From NCBI GenBank assembly GCA_035621215.1, contig CP141729.1, positions 3,122,944-3,186,943 on the forward strand: a DNA stretch of 64,000 nt, in the 5' to 3' direction. Under the pieces are notes generated by a model, which was given only the letters and a program-made list of their open reading frames with translations, was not told the origin of the DNA and searched no databases. Each line of letters opens with the position of its first letter. Position 1 is the first letter of the stretch. The DNA comes from Oscillospiraceae bacterium MB08-C2-2 (GTDB taxonomy: Bacteria > Bacillota > Clostridia > Oscillospirales > Ruminococcaceae). The position numbers were made by a program, and so were the translations under genes. Below, piece by piece: positions 8,364 to 16,935 of this stretch.

Positions 8364-9551
8364 TTATTTTACGATTACAGCCGGAGCCCGGTAATCCCAC
8401 CCGCAGGGCAGGGGCTGGGGCAGGCACAACGCATACTGATCGGTTGAAGCCGCTTCCAGCCGGGCAAGCTGGCCGGCATAGCCCCCGAGGCTTTCCAGCC
8501 GTGCAAGGCTAACCGAAAGGGGGAGAGAAGCGGTTTTCTTAGCCCGGGAAAGAATCTCCCTCCCGGCACTGTTCATACCCAATACCCGCAGATAAGGCGG
8601 CGGCTGGCGGCAAAAGCCGCTTTCAATTTCCAGAAACGCAGAAAGCACTAAGCGGCGTATCCGGGCCAGTGTATACCGTTTGGTTTTCACCCCAAAGTAT
8701 AGCTCCTCCAACGACCCGGCTTTACCAATAGCGATGGCCAGCCGGTTTTCAAGCCCTTCGGAAAGATCGGGGAGAGCGGCCAGCCGGTCAGGGGGCAAGC
8801 GGCGCAGATAGCTGAGGATAGCGGTTTCCAGCTTTTCCAGCCGCCCGGGCAGCAGCTGGGCATACTGGCTGTAAAGAGGCAGAGCTTCCGGGGGAACCAA
8901 CCCTTCCAAGGCCTTGGCATCGGCATAAGTGCTGCGGATAAAGGAGGCAGAAGGCATCCCACCATGGGGTATGTGGCTGTCATGGGCTGCGCCCTCCCGG
9001 CGGATGGTGACAACCTGCGGATTCCAGCCCAGTGCCAGAGCCTGCCCGATGTATTCCAAACCGAGGGTGTTGTTGGGATGGGAAAGGAGCGCCGCCAATT
9101 CCGGGCCGGCCACCTGCTCCACGGCCATTTGGCGGGCTTTGGCGTAGGTGATTTTTTCTGCCATTTTTTCTCGAATCAGCGCTGAAACATCCGGCTTCTG
9201 CAAAAGGCGGGCCAGTGCATACAAAGGCTGGCTGTCTCCCGCCTCACTGCCAAAGCCCAGCATATCCACACACCCCAGACTGTGGAGGATACCCATTGCG
9301 CCAAAGGCAAATCGCTGTGCTGTTGCCATGGCATAAGGCAGAGGGAGCTCCAGCACCAGATCACAGCCGCAAGCCAGTGCCCAAGCGGTTCTTAGATGCT
9401 TTTCCGCAAAGGCAGGCTCCCCCCGCTGAACAAAATTGCCGCTCATCACGGCCACCATGTGGGTGGCTCCGCTGCGGCGCAGAGAATGCAGCAAAAACTG
9501 ATGACCATTGTGCAGAGGGTTGAATTCTGCCACTACACCGCATATTTTCAA
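8364..9551 (-). CDS. tmcAL: tRNA(Met) cytidine acetate ligase
   Basis: 395 residues. The nucleotidyltransferase fold begins VVAEFNPLHNGHQFLL, with the HNGH signature at 14-17. The family (formerly DUF795/YlbM) uses acetate and ATP to form acetyladenylate and N4-acetylcytidine at the wobble base of elongator tRNA-Met. The start is TTG at 9551 after GGGAGG; no ATG fits. It is transcribed away from acetate kinase, and genes of these two families often lie close together in Firmicutes. Both consume acetate, so shared control is conceivable. Confidence 0.9.
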   Translation of the reverse strand: MKICGVVAEFNPLHNGHQFLLHSLRRSGATHMVAVMSGNFVQRGEPAFAEKHLRTAWALACGCDLVLELPLPYAMATAQRFAFGAMGILHSLGCVDMLGFGSEAGDSQPLYALARLLQKPDVSALIREKMAEKITYAKARQMAVEQVAGPELAALLSHPNNTLGLEYIGQALALGWNPQVVTIRREGAAHDSHIPHGGMPSASFIRSTYADAKALEGLVPPEALPLYSQYAQLLPGRLEKLETAILSYLRRLPPDRLAALPDLSEGLENRLAIAIGKAGSLEELYFGVKTKRYTLARIRRLVLSAFLEIESGFCRQPPPYLRVLGMNSAGREILSRAKKTASLPLSVSLARLESLGGYAGQLARLEAASTDQYALCLPQPLPCGWDYRAPAVIVK

Positions 9552-9997
9552 AAACGGTTCCTCCCTGTATTTTCAAAGGTTTTTGCAAGAGTATGCATTT
9601 ATATCATAGCCGCTGAGCAAACCAAAAAACCACTCAAATCAATACTTCCAACGTGTTTTTGGTTTGTTCAGGTGCAAAGGTTTGCGGCATGTGTCCCCAA
9701 TCCAAGCGACAGTCATTCAATGCATTTGCTCAGTGGACATTATATTAATTAAAAGCTGTGTTTTGAACCTTAACAACCGATATTTTATTTAGCAGGGGCC
9801 TAAAAACGGTTAGAATGGGAGGGAGAATTTTCTGGAAAACCAACTTTGTTCTTCTCTATAGGTTAAAAACCAGGCACTTTCAGCCACAAAATGCACAGAA
9901 AACAGACTCAGTAATTGTCAAAAGGACGAGAGCGTGTCGAATTTTAGAAATATAGGTCGATCCAAAAGCTCCCATCGTCAATAATGAGCATAAATAC

Positions 9998-10026
9998 TTG
10001 AATTTCTTTACGTTTTATTGTATATT
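9998..10026 (+). promoter_or_regulatory. SigmaA promoter for ackA
   Basis: TTGAAT at 9998-10003, 17 bases, TATATT at 10021-10026. AGGAGGC precedes the ackA start. The rest of the 546-base gap from 9552 to 10098 is A+T-rich; I find no other gene or strong hairpin in it. Confidence 0.72.
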
Positions 10027-10098
10027 GTTAGCATATCGAATGAGCTGGGGTGTGTCAAGGGCGGCCCAGAAAAACAGTAGGAGGCTTAATTACAAACG

Positions 10099-11304
10099 AT
10101 GAAAGTACTAGTCATAAACGCAGGGAGTTCCTCTCTGAAATATCAATTAATTGATATGGACGGGGAAAAAGTGTTAGCCAAGGGTAACTGTGAAAAAATC
10201 GGCCTGGATGGCCTGATTACTCACAAAACGCACAAGGGACATGTAGATTCCCACGAGTGCAGCTTCCCCACACATGCAGAGGCATTTCAGGAACTGCTTC
10301 GTCTGCTGGTTTCCGGCGATGAGGCGGTTATTGCTGATCCTTCCGAGATTTCGGCTGTGGGTCACAGGGTTGTGCAGGGCGGCGAAAAATACAGCTCCTC
10401 GGTGATGGTTACACCTGAAATTCTCAGTGATCTGGAAGAGCTGGGCGCATTGGCTCCTCTGCACAATCCCGCACATGTAATGGCAATTCGTGCCTGCCAG
10501 GCCGTTCTGCCTAAGAGCGTTCCCCAAGTGGTGGTCTTTGATACTTCCTTCCATCAGACTATCCCCCCCAAGGCCTATATGTTCCCTATCCCTTATGAGA
10601 TGTATAAAAAACATCATATTCGCCGCTATGGCTTCCATGGAACCAGTCATCGCTTTGTCAGCGCACGGCTGGCTAAATTTATGGGCAAACCCTTGCAGGA
10701 TCTGAAAATTGTAACCTGCCATTTGGGAAATGGTTCCTCCATCACGGCTGTGGATGGCGGCAAATCGGTGGATACTACCATGGGCTTTACTCCTTTGGAC
10801 GGCCTGATTATGGGAACCCGCTGCGGCAGCATTGATCCTTCTGTTGTCACTTTCTTGATGGAGAAGGAAAACCTCAATTACCAGCAGATGAATGACCTGC
10901 TCAATAAAAAATCCGGTTATCTGGGTGTTTCCGGTGTTACCAGCGATCAGCGTGATCTGGTGGTTGCCGCTGAGGCAGGCAATTCCCGTGCTCAGTTGGC
11001 TCTGGATATCCAGCGCTATGGCATTAAGAAATACATAGGTGCTTATGCAGCCGCTATGGGCGGTATTGATGCCGTTGTCTTTACTGGCGGTATCGGTGAG
11101 AACTCTGCTACTACTCGTGAGGTTGCTTGCGAGGGGCTTGAATTCATGGGCATCCATATGGATAAAGAGCGCAACCGCATTGTTCCCAACGGCATTGATG
11201 CTGAGATCTCCGCTCCCGGCTCCACGGTAAAGGTTTTTGTAATTCCTACCAACGAGGAGCTGTTGATTGCACAGGATACAGCCGCTCTTGTTTCTGCTCT
11301 CTAA
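10099..11304 (+). CDS. ackA: Acetate kinase
   Basis: 401 residues, full length. Family signatures are VINAGSSSLKYQLID at the N-terminus, GHRVVQGG near residue 90, DTSFHQTIP near 150, RRYGFHGTSHRFVS near 177 and the ATP-binding segment FTGGIGENSATTRE. The enzyme makes ATP and acetate from acetyl phosphate at the end of fermentation. Phosphotransacetylase, its usual partner, is not in this window. The gene has its own promoter and is followed by a strong terminator, so it is transcribed alone. Confidence 0.97.
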   Translation: MKVLVINAGSSSLKYQLIDMDGEKVLAKGNCEKIGLDGLITHKTHKGHVDSHECSFPTHAEAFQELLRLLVSGDEAVIADPSEISAVGHRVVQGGEKYSSSVMVTPEILSDLEELGALAPLHNPAHVMAIRACQAVLPKSVPQVVVFDTSFHQTIPPKAYMFPIPYEMYKKHHIRRYGFHGTSHRFVSARLAKFMGKPLQDLKIVTCHLGNGSSITAVDGGKSVDTTMGFTPLDGLIMGTRCGSIDPSVVTFLMEKENLNYQQMNDLLNKKSGYLGVSGVTSDQRDLVVAAEAGNSRAQLALDIQRYGIKKYIGAYAAAMGGIDAVVFTGGIGENSATTREVACEGLEFMGIHMDKERNRIVPNGIDAEISAPGSTVKVFVIPTNEELLIAQDTAALVSAL

Positions 11305-11327
11305 TTGATTTAAAATTTAATAAGCAT

Positions 11328-11373
11328 AAAAGGAACGAGGTTACAGAAAAACTCCTGTAACCTCGTTCCTTTT
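11328..11373 (+). terminator. Terminator after ackA
   Basis: A 19-bp arm beginning AAAAGGAACGAGG pairs with the arm ending CCTCGTTCCTTTT, with an eight-base loop. Confidence 0.92.
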
Positions 11374-11497
11374 GACTTTCAGACAAAAAGTTGCTTCTTT
11401 GAATCAGGATAAAGGCAATACTATTCCCTTGCACCAACGGCGGGGAAATTGTACTATTGGGCAGCAGTCAAGGGCCGCCCTGCCTTTACAACGCAGA

Positions 11498-11707
11498 CTA
11501 CTCTCTGATTCTGGAGGTTTCGCTGTCCTTAAAGAGCAGGGAGATGGCCCAGATACCGGCCAATGCCACAAGGGTATAAATAACGCGGCTTAAAACAGCG
11601 CCAGCTCCACCGAACAGGAACGCAACCAGGTCAAATTGAAATAACCCAACCAAACCCCAGTTAATTGCGCCGATTATCACCAGGATAAGGGCAATTTTAT
11701 CAAGCAT
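11498..11707 (-). CDS. DUF378 family small membrane protein
   Basis: 69 residues with two hydrophobic segments: IALILVIIGAINWGLVGLF and a second one around VIYTLVALAGIWAISLLF. The INWGLVGLF segment is the hallmark of DUF378. Function is unknown. TAGGAGTG lies before the ATG at 11707; the longer open frame to 11755 has no ribosome binding site. It stands alone between ackA and an oppositely oriented gene. Confidence 0.85.
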   Translation of the reverse strand: MLDKIALILVIIGAINWGLVGLFQFDLVAFLFGGAGAVLSRVIYTLVALAGIWAISLLFKDSETSRIRE

Positions 11708-12005
11708 TCTATTCACTCCTAACCTTCTGGACAAGGGCATACCCTTACCATGCACCCGGTCCGTTTAAATACAGACTTTTTTATAGGGAAATCAAAGGCA
11801 GAATTTCCTTTGAAAATTGGGGCAGCTCTGCTGCCGAAAGTCCGCTGCATCTGTGTATAACGAATCGAACAACGGGTTACAATCATGAGGAAAGCCAAAC
11901 CGATTTACGATCCCTTATACGAATGCATGTTTAGTATTGACCGTTTGAAAAGGGATTATACAGTCGAATATTGGTTGCATACTGCCGAAATAGTGGTAGC
12001 TGCTG

Positions 12006-12034
12006 TTGCAAAAGCTTGGATTTTATTGTATACT
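12006..12034 (+). promoter_or_regulatory. SigmaA promoter for the OadG-like gene
   Basis: TTGCAA at 12006-12011, 17 bases, TATACT at 12029-12034. A TTGACA at about 12065 has no matching -10 box. The remainder of the 11708-12112 gap shows nothing clear. Confidence 0.72.
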
Positions 12035-12112
12035 TAATTTTAGAAAAAAACCAAAAAAATACATTTGACAGACGCTTGGACGATGGGCAATTTTGCAAAA
12101 GAGAGGTAAAGT

Positions 12113-12478
12113 ATGGTGGATCAAATTCAGATGGGCAACCCGGTGGTTGTATTTGGTGTAATTATCGCTTTTGGCATGTTGGTAACCGTTCTTCTGCTGG
12201 TGCGGCTTATGAATATGATAAAGGATAGCACTGGCACACAGGTTCAGCAGCCCGCTTTAGCTGTTGCAGCTTCTGGTTCAGCCGCACCTTCTGTGAGCGC
12301 ACAGGGAGAAGATTTTTCTGAAGAAACTGTGGCGGCTATTACAGCGGCTGTCGCTTGCCTCTGGGGGCAGGAATCTTCCCAGAACCCGTTTGTGATTACC
12401 CGGATTTCTTCTGTGGGCCGGGCCGCTCGCTCTGAATGGAGTGCGGCTGGTATGCGCCAGAATACACGCTCCTTCTAA
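12113..12478 (+). CDS. OadG-family protein (decarboxylase sodium-pump gamma/delta subunit-like)
   Basis: 121 residues. One N-terminal membrane helix (VVVFGVIIAFGMLVTVLLLVRL) is followed by an Ala/Pro/Ser-rich linker and a cytoplasmic tail (EETVAAITAAVACLWG, ISSVGRAARSEWSAAGM). That arrangement is typical of the gamma subunit of oxaloacetate decarboxylase or the delta subunit of methylmalonyl-CoA decarboxylase. The subunit holds the sodium-pumping decarboxylase together at the membrane. No alpha, beta or biotin-carrier gene is adjacent: a terminator and an IS element follow directly. Either the partners are elsewhere or the operon was disrupted. Confidence 0.8.
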   Translation: MVDQIQMGNPVVVFGVIIAFGMLVTVLLLVRLMNMIKDSTGTQVQQPALAVAASGSAAPSVSAQGEDFSEETVAAITAAVACLWGQESSQNPFVITRISSVGRAARSEWSAAGMRQNTRSF

Positions 12479-12540
12479 TACTTATCTGCGCTGAAAGCAC
12501 GGGCAGACCGCATGAGATGCGAACCGATTTTTCAAAATAA

Positions 12541-12575
12541 AAACAGGTCTCTTTTACAGAGGCCTGTTTTTTTCT
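12541..12575 (+). terminator. Terminator after the OadG-like gene
   Basis: AAACAGGTCTC and GAGGCCTGTTT form an 11-bp stem with one G-U pair, followed by a T-run. Confidence 0.88.
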
Positions 12576-12581
12576 TTTGCT

Positions 12582-13311
12582 TAAGAACCACCGGCTTTGC
12601 CGGTGGAGAAAGACCTTATAGGTATGGACAAGAAAAAAGCTCCCCGATATATTAAAAGTTAAGGTCTGCCAACCTAACTAAAAAATCGAGGAGGTCTTTA
12701 AATGAAAGACATAAACAGTTTAGAACATACCAAGTGGAGATGTCAATACCACGTAGTATTTGCACCAAAATACAGGAGACAAGTAATATATCGGGAAATT
12801 AAAGCAGACATAGGGTTTATCCTAAGGAAATTGTGTGATCAAAAAGGGGTAGAAATTATAGAAGCGAACGCATGCCCAGATCACATCCATATGCTAATCA
12901 GTATACCACCAAAGTTTAGTGTATCGCAGATAATGGGGTATCTAAAAGGGAAGAGCAGCTTAATGATATTCGACCGTCATGCAAATTTGAAGTACAAATA
13001 TGGAAATAGGCATTTCTGGGCAAGAGGGTATTATGTGGATACAGTAGGGCGGAATAAAAAGCAGATACAGGAGTATATCAAAAAGCAATTGGAGGAAGAT
13101 GAGCTATCCGATCAGATGAGTCTCAAGGAGTACACTGACCCGTTTACGGGTAGCAAGAACACCAAGGCATAAAAACGTACCCCTTTAGGGGTTGCCCGAG
13201 AAAGCAATGCGGATGGCAGATCTTTCGGGACCCCTTTAGGGGTACTGTCTGTATTGTGCCCTTCTAGGGCTTATTCAAGCCTCCGGCTTAGCCGGAGGTT
13301 TTGACTTGTTT
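12582..13311 (+). mobile_element. IS200/IS605-family insertion sequence (tnpA only)
   Basis: The element has no inverted terminal repeats. It carries subterminal hairpins instead: CCACCGGC-ttt-GCCGGTGG (12588-12606) at the left end and CCTCCGGC-tta-GCCGGAGG (13280-13298) at the right. Between tnpA and the right end are two copies of ACCCCTTTAGGGGT (about 13182 and 13230) and GCCCTTCTAGGGC. There is no tnpB. Exact ends cannot be fixed without an empty site, so boundaries are approximate. Confidence 0.85.
12702..13172 (+). CDS. tnpA: IS200-type Y1 transposase TnpA
   Basis: 156 residues, full length for IS200 TnpA. It is a HUH-type single-strand transposase: the metal-binding HIH is at residues 61-63 within CPDHIHMLISIPP, and the attacking tyrosine is probably Tyr125 in IQEYIKKQ. 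FAPKYRRQVIY and YGNRHFWARGYYVDTVG are strongly conserved in the family. GAGGAGGTC precedes the ATG. The frame is intact, so the element may still be active. Confidence 0.95.
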   Translation: MKDINSLEHTKWRCQYHVVFAPKYRRQVIYREIKADIGFILRKLCDQKGVEIIEANACPDHIHMLISIPPKFSVSQIMGYLKGKSSLMIFDRHANLKYKYGNRHFWARGYYVDTVGRNKKQIQEYIKKQLEEDELSDQMSLKEYTDPFTGSKNTKA

Positions 13312-13352
13312 TACCGATGCGGCCTATGGAAAATGCGACAGAACGGGCATTT

Positions 13353-14516
13353 CTACCCCAGCATACCGCTGCTGCCGATGGCCTCGCAGGCCTGCTTCAA
13401 TACATCCTCCGGCTGAACCAATGCCATACGCACATAGCCTTCACCCAATGTACCAAAGGTAATGCCCGGCACACACATCACGCCGGTCTTCTGCAAAAGC
13501 TCCACGCTGAAAGCAGTGGAATCGGTGGCACCTCCCGGCAGGGGGAACCATGTGAACATGGTGCTGTCGCAGTCAGGCACCGCCCAGCCAACCCTGCGTA
13601 GCCCCTGACACAGCACATCCTGGCGGCTGCGATAGATTTCCCGGTTGCGGGCAACAATGTCCTGGGGGCCGTTCAGAGCGGCCACAGCGGCCAGCTGCAC
13701 GGCGGGGAAGATACCGTAATCGATTTGAGAGCGCAGCTTGCGGAAGTTTTCCAGCACCTTTTTATTGCCTAAAGCAAAAGAAATACGTGCCCCAGTGAGA
13801 TTGTAGCTTTTGGAAAGGGAATTGAACTCCACACCCACATCCTTGGCACCGGGGAAGGAAAGGAAAGATTGCGCCGGCTCACCGGTGAGGACAAGCTCGG
13901 AATAGGCATTGTCGTGCAGCACAATAATGTCATGCCGCTTGGCAAAGGCCACAAGGCGCTCATAGAATTCATCGGTGGCCCGGGCAGTAACCGGGTTGTT
14001 GGGGTAGGAGACAACCATCAGCTTGGCTTTATCCGCCACAGCACTGGGGATGGCATCAAAATCAATCAGGTAGCCGTTTTTCTCCAAGAGAGGCATTTTA
14101 ACCAGCTTTGCACCGGAAAGAAAAGGCCCAAAGCTGAAAATAGGATACCCCGGATCGGGAACCAGACAAATGTCCCTCGGATCACAGATAGAAAGGCCGA
14201 TGTGAGCCATCCCTTCCTGCGAGCCATAGACACTCATCAGCTCGTCCGGTTCCAGCTCCACATTATACCGGCGTTTGTACCAATTGATCACAGCGGTTGT
14301 CAGCTCCGGCTTATCAACAATGGCGTATTTATAGTTTTCAGGGTTTAGCGCTTCACGGCTGAGGGTTTCCATAACATGCCGGTCAGGGGGAAGATCCGGG
14401 GTTCCCACCGAGAGATTGAATACCCGGCCACCCTTAGCCAATATACGCTGTTTTTCCTGTTCCAGCTGCAAAAAAATATTGGAGGAAAGCCCCTCCAGAC
14501 GCTCGGAAAATTCCAT
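13353..14516 (-). CDS. PLP-dependent aminotransferase class I/II (DapL/AspC-like)
   Basis: About 387 residues, fold type I. Visible motifs are NLSVGTPDLPP, YPNNPVTA (substrate and PLP contacts), HDNAYSELV, and the PLP lysine in FNSLSKSYNLTGARISFALG. The sequence is nearer to LL-diaminopimelate and alanine-type aminotransferases than to histidinol-phosphate ones, but the substrate cannot be set from sequence. The ATG at 14516 has AGGAGG 8 bases upstream. The longer frame to 14594 has no ribosome binding site. It stands alone between the IS element and a divergent epimerase gene. Confidence 0.85.
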   Translation of the reverse strand: MEFSERLEGLSSNIFLQLEQEKQRILAKGGRVFNLSVGTPDLPPDRHVMETLSREALNPENYKYAIVDKPELTTAVINWYKRRYNVELEPDELMSVYGSQEGMAHIGLSICDPRDICLVPDPGYPIFSFGPFLSGAKLVKMPLLEKNGYLIDFDAIPSAVADKAKLMVVSYPNNPVTARATDEFYERLVAFAKRHDIIVLHDNAYSELVLTGEPAQSFLSFPGAKDVGVEFNSLSKSYNLTGARISFALGNKKVLENFRKLRSQIDYGIFPAVQLAAVAALNGPQDIVARNREIYRSRQDVLCQGLRRVGWAVPDCDSTMFTWFPLPGGATDSTAFSVELLQKTGVMCVPGITFGTLGEGYVRMALVQPEDVLKQACEAIGSSGMLG

Positions 14517-14636
14517 GGTAAAGCCTCCTGCATAAGTAAATGTGGTGAACCCAGAGTTTCTGACAGAATGGTGACGGATATAACCATGCACCAAGCCTAA
14601 AAGTTACATTTAGCTCAATTTCGGCTCTGGGGGGTG

Positions 14637-14724
14637 CTAAGGGGGAGCGCCCCCTTAGCGATTCTTTGCATCCTTTCTCATCGTGGAGAAAGGATGTGCC
14701 AGCCGCACGGCATGAGTGCGGAAG
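14637..14724. repeat. Hairpin and shared 36-bp tag
   Basis: CTAAGGGGG/CCCCCTTAG forms a hairpin at 14637-14658. A segment at 14689-14724 (AAAGGATGTGCCAGCC followed by a CACGGCATGAGTGCGG stretch) recurs with one mismatch at 55848-55885, where it abuts a larger repeat. It lies in the leader of the aminotransferase gene. Confidence 0.6.
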
Positions 14725-14768
14725 GAAACGATTTGATGCTGTTTATACCAAAAGCTCAACTTAAAGTT

Positions 14769-14857
14769 ATTATAACACAAAACCAAGGGTTAGGGAGCAA
14801 AGAAAATTTCAGGTTTTCCGCAAAAACCCCCTTGTCCCAGAATTTTTGTGCTATAAT
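14769..14857. promoter_or_regulatory. Divergent extended -10 promoters
   Basis: Both strands carry TTTTGTG, one base, TATAATAAC: TATAAT at 14852-14857 (+) faces the epimerase gene and at 14769-14774 (-) faces the aminotransferase gene. Each has a TG one base before the -10 box, and no good -35 box is visible. The two copies form an imperfect inverted repeat about 85 bases long. Confidence 0.55.
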
Positions 14858-14930
14858 AACCAAGAAGACCAGAGGCCCCGGCAACTGTCTGGGGAGATAC
14901 AACAAACTGAAATTATAAGGAGATGGTTGT

Positions 14931-15974
14931 GTGAGCGTTACTGTGAAGCCTTTTGGAACCATGCCCGATGGGCGAGAGGTAAGCAACTACATTCTGGATA
15001 ATGGCTGGATGCAGGTTGAGTTGATCGATTTTGGTGCTACCATCAAGAATATTTGGGTGCCGGATAAAAACGGCAAGAAGGCCGATGTGGTGCTGGGCAA
15101 GGATTGCCTCGAGGATTTTCTCGCAAACCGTGCCGCCACCGCCGCAACCATAGGCCGTCACGCCAACCGGGTAGAGGGCGCAGTCTATGAGTTTGAGGGC
15201 AAACTTCACCACATGGAGGCCAACGCAGCCGGCAACAACCTGCACAGCGGAAAATACAACTATGGCATCCAGCTGTTCGATGCCCGCACAGTGGGTGACA
15301 ATGCCGTGGCTTTCACCTATTTGGATAAAGGCGGCGATGATTTCTTCCCCGGTGATGTGCTGGCCACTGTTACATATACCCTGACCGATGACAACCAGCT
15401 GATTCTTCACTACTTAGGCCTTGCTACCCACCGCACTCCCATCAACATGACCAATCATGCTTATTTCAATCTGGCAGGCCACGAAAGCGGCCCCATCTAT
15501 GACCAGATTTTGCAGATGGATTGCGATTTCTTCACCCATGCCAACGATACCTGCTCTGCCACCGGTGAAATCAGCCGTGTGGAGGGGACTCCCTTTGATT
15601 TCAGAGAGCCCACCCCCATTGGCAAGAACATTCGCTCCGAGCATCACATGATCAAGGGCAACAATGGCTATGATGTAAACTTTGTGCTCAACGGGCGTGA
15701 TTACCGCAAGGTTGGTTATGCACGTGATGAGGCCAGCGGCCGCACCATGGAGATATATACCGATCTGCCGGGCTGCCAGTTGTATACCACCAATGCCATT
15801 GATCCTACCATCCGTTTTAAGGATGATGTGAAGTATGTCCCTCATCAGGGCTTCTGCCTGGAAACTCAATACTTCACCAATTTCATGAAGTATGCTCACC
15901 TTTCCCCCCAGGCCTTCTTTGATAAGAACCACCCCTATGAAACCCAGACCTCTTACAAGTTTATTGTGGAATAA
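14931..15974 (+). CDS. galM: Aldose 1-epimerase (galactose mutarotase)
   Basis: 347 residues, full length. Key segments are GRHANRVEGAVYEFEG and NNLHSG in the N-terminal half and TNHAYFNLAGH, which holds the catalytic histidine. In the C-terminal part, GFCLETQYFTN contains the catalytic glutamate. It interconverts alpha and beta anomers of aldoses such as galactose. The start is GTG at 14931 after AAGGAGATGG. There are no sugar kinase or transporter genes next to it. Confidence 0.93.
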   Translation: MSVTVKPFGTMPDGREVSNYILDNGWMQVELIDFGATIKNIWVPDKNGKKADVVLGKDCLEDFLANRAATAATIGRHANRVEGAVYEFEGKLHHMEANAAGNNLHSGKYNYGIQLFDARTVGDNAVAFTYLDKGGDDFFPGDVLATVTYTLTDDNQLILHYLGLATHRTPINMTNHAYFNLAGHESGPIYDQILQMDCDFFTHANDTCSATGEISRVEGTPFDFREPTPIGKNIRSEHHMIKGNNGYDVNFVLNGRDYRKVGYARDEASGRTMEIYTDLPGCQLYTTNAIDPTIRFKDDVKYVPHQGFCLETQYFTNFMKYAHLSPQAFFDKNHPYETQTSYKFIVE

Positions 15975-15995
15975 ACAGCCTATACAGTCTATGGT

Positions 15996-16028
15996 AAAAG
16001 GAGAGCTTTTTCGGAAGCTCTCCTTTTT
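15996..16028. terminator. Terminator between galM and the amidohydrolase gene
   Basis: AAAAGGAGAGCTT and AAGCTCTCCTTTTT with a short loop. It lies between convergent genes and can serve both strands. Confidence 0.88.
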
Positions 16029-16039
16029 AATGTTAGTCT

Positions 16040-16864
16040 TTATTGTTCGTTTAGTCCCAAAAGTCCGGCACCGTTTCTCCAGAGAATACACGCCAGTTCC
16101 TCATCATTCAAGCCAAGGCTGGTTATGGCCTTGATTTGTTCTGCTTGACCATCCCAAGGGGAATCGGTACCAAAAAGAATGCGCTGGATGCCATGGCGGC
16201 GGAGTAGGCGCAGAAACTGTTCCTGCGGCATATGGCCCAAGCAAAAGCTGGTGTCCAAATAAACTGGCCGGCCCACCAGCAGGGCCTCTGCATCGTCCCA
16301 GTAACGATAACCGCCTCCGTGGGCCAAAATCACCGAAGCGGTACGGTGGGCTAAAGGCTTTTTGGCCTCCAACGTATCCAGCAGAGCGGCCAGACGGTGA
16401 GGTGTTCCATGGGTGATTTCAGGCCGCCCATTATCAAAGCCGGTGTGCAAAAGAACATGAAGTCCCAATTCCAAAGCGGTATCCACAAGAGGAAGCATGG
16501 CGGGATCATCGGCAAAACAAGTCTGATAATCCGGGTGAAGCTTAATACCGGGAAGGCCAAGGCCTGCAATCCGTTTCAGTTCTGCCTCCCATCCCTCCAG
16601 CCGGGGGTGCATGCCGCCAAAGGAGGTAATACCGGGCAGCGAATTGCTTTGCGCCGCCAGATTGTTGATGTTCTCCGTGTGTAATGGGTTGGTGACCACC
16701 GGCAGAATCACGCTGTGATCGATCCCCGAGGCTTTCATGGAATTCAGCAGGCCGTTTAGGGTGCCATCGGTAAAAGCGGTGAGGTTAGAAGCAGCTTCCA
16801 GCTTGGCGACAGCTCGAGGCGCCAGACTGTCGGGAAATGTATGGGTGTGAAAATCCAGTATCAT
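16040..16864 (-). CDS. Amidohydrolase-family metal-dependent hydrolase
   Basis: 274 residues, beginning MILDFHTHTFPD, whose HxH is the first metal-binding pair of the amidohydrolase-2 family. Further metal or active-site candidates are GIKLHPDYQ, LLHTGFDNG, ILAHGGG and FGTDSPWD, giving the HxH/H/H/D set of the TIM barrel. The substrate is unknown; members include decarboxylases and lactonases. AGGAGAG precedes the ATG. It lies downstream of the sulfur-amino-acid enzyme on the same strand, but a terminator separates them. Confidence 0.85.
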   Translation of the reverse strand: MILDFHTHTFPDSLAPRAVAKLEAASNLTAFTDGTLNGLLNSMKASGIDHSVILPVVTNPLHTENINNLAAQSNSLPGITSFGGMHPRLEGWEAELKRIAGLGLPGIKLHPDYQTCFADDPAMLPLVDTALELGLHVLLHTGFDNGRPEITHGTPHRLAALLDTLEAKKPLAHRTASVILAHGGGYRYWDDAEALLVGRPVYLDTSFCLGHMPQEQFLRLLRRHGIQRILFGTDSPWDGQAEQIKAITSLGLNDEELACILWRNGAGLLGLNEQ

Positions 16865-16877
16865 ATGTCTCTCCTAG

Positions 16878-16914
16878 AAAAAGGAGCCGGCCGCTTTACG
16901 GCCTGCTCCTTTAA
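16878..16914 (-). terminator. Terminator after the Cys/Met PLP enzyme gene
   Basis: AAAGGAGC and GCTCCTTT flank GGCCG/CGGCC, with a T-run on the minus strand. Confidence 0.8.
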
Positions 16915-16935
16915 AATTTACAGCATAGGATCCCA

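Noticed and set aside
13182-13270. A short CRISPR-like repeat pattern after tnpA
   Set aside because: Only two copies of a 14-base palindrome plus a related one, with unequal spacing; these are hairpins of the IS element.
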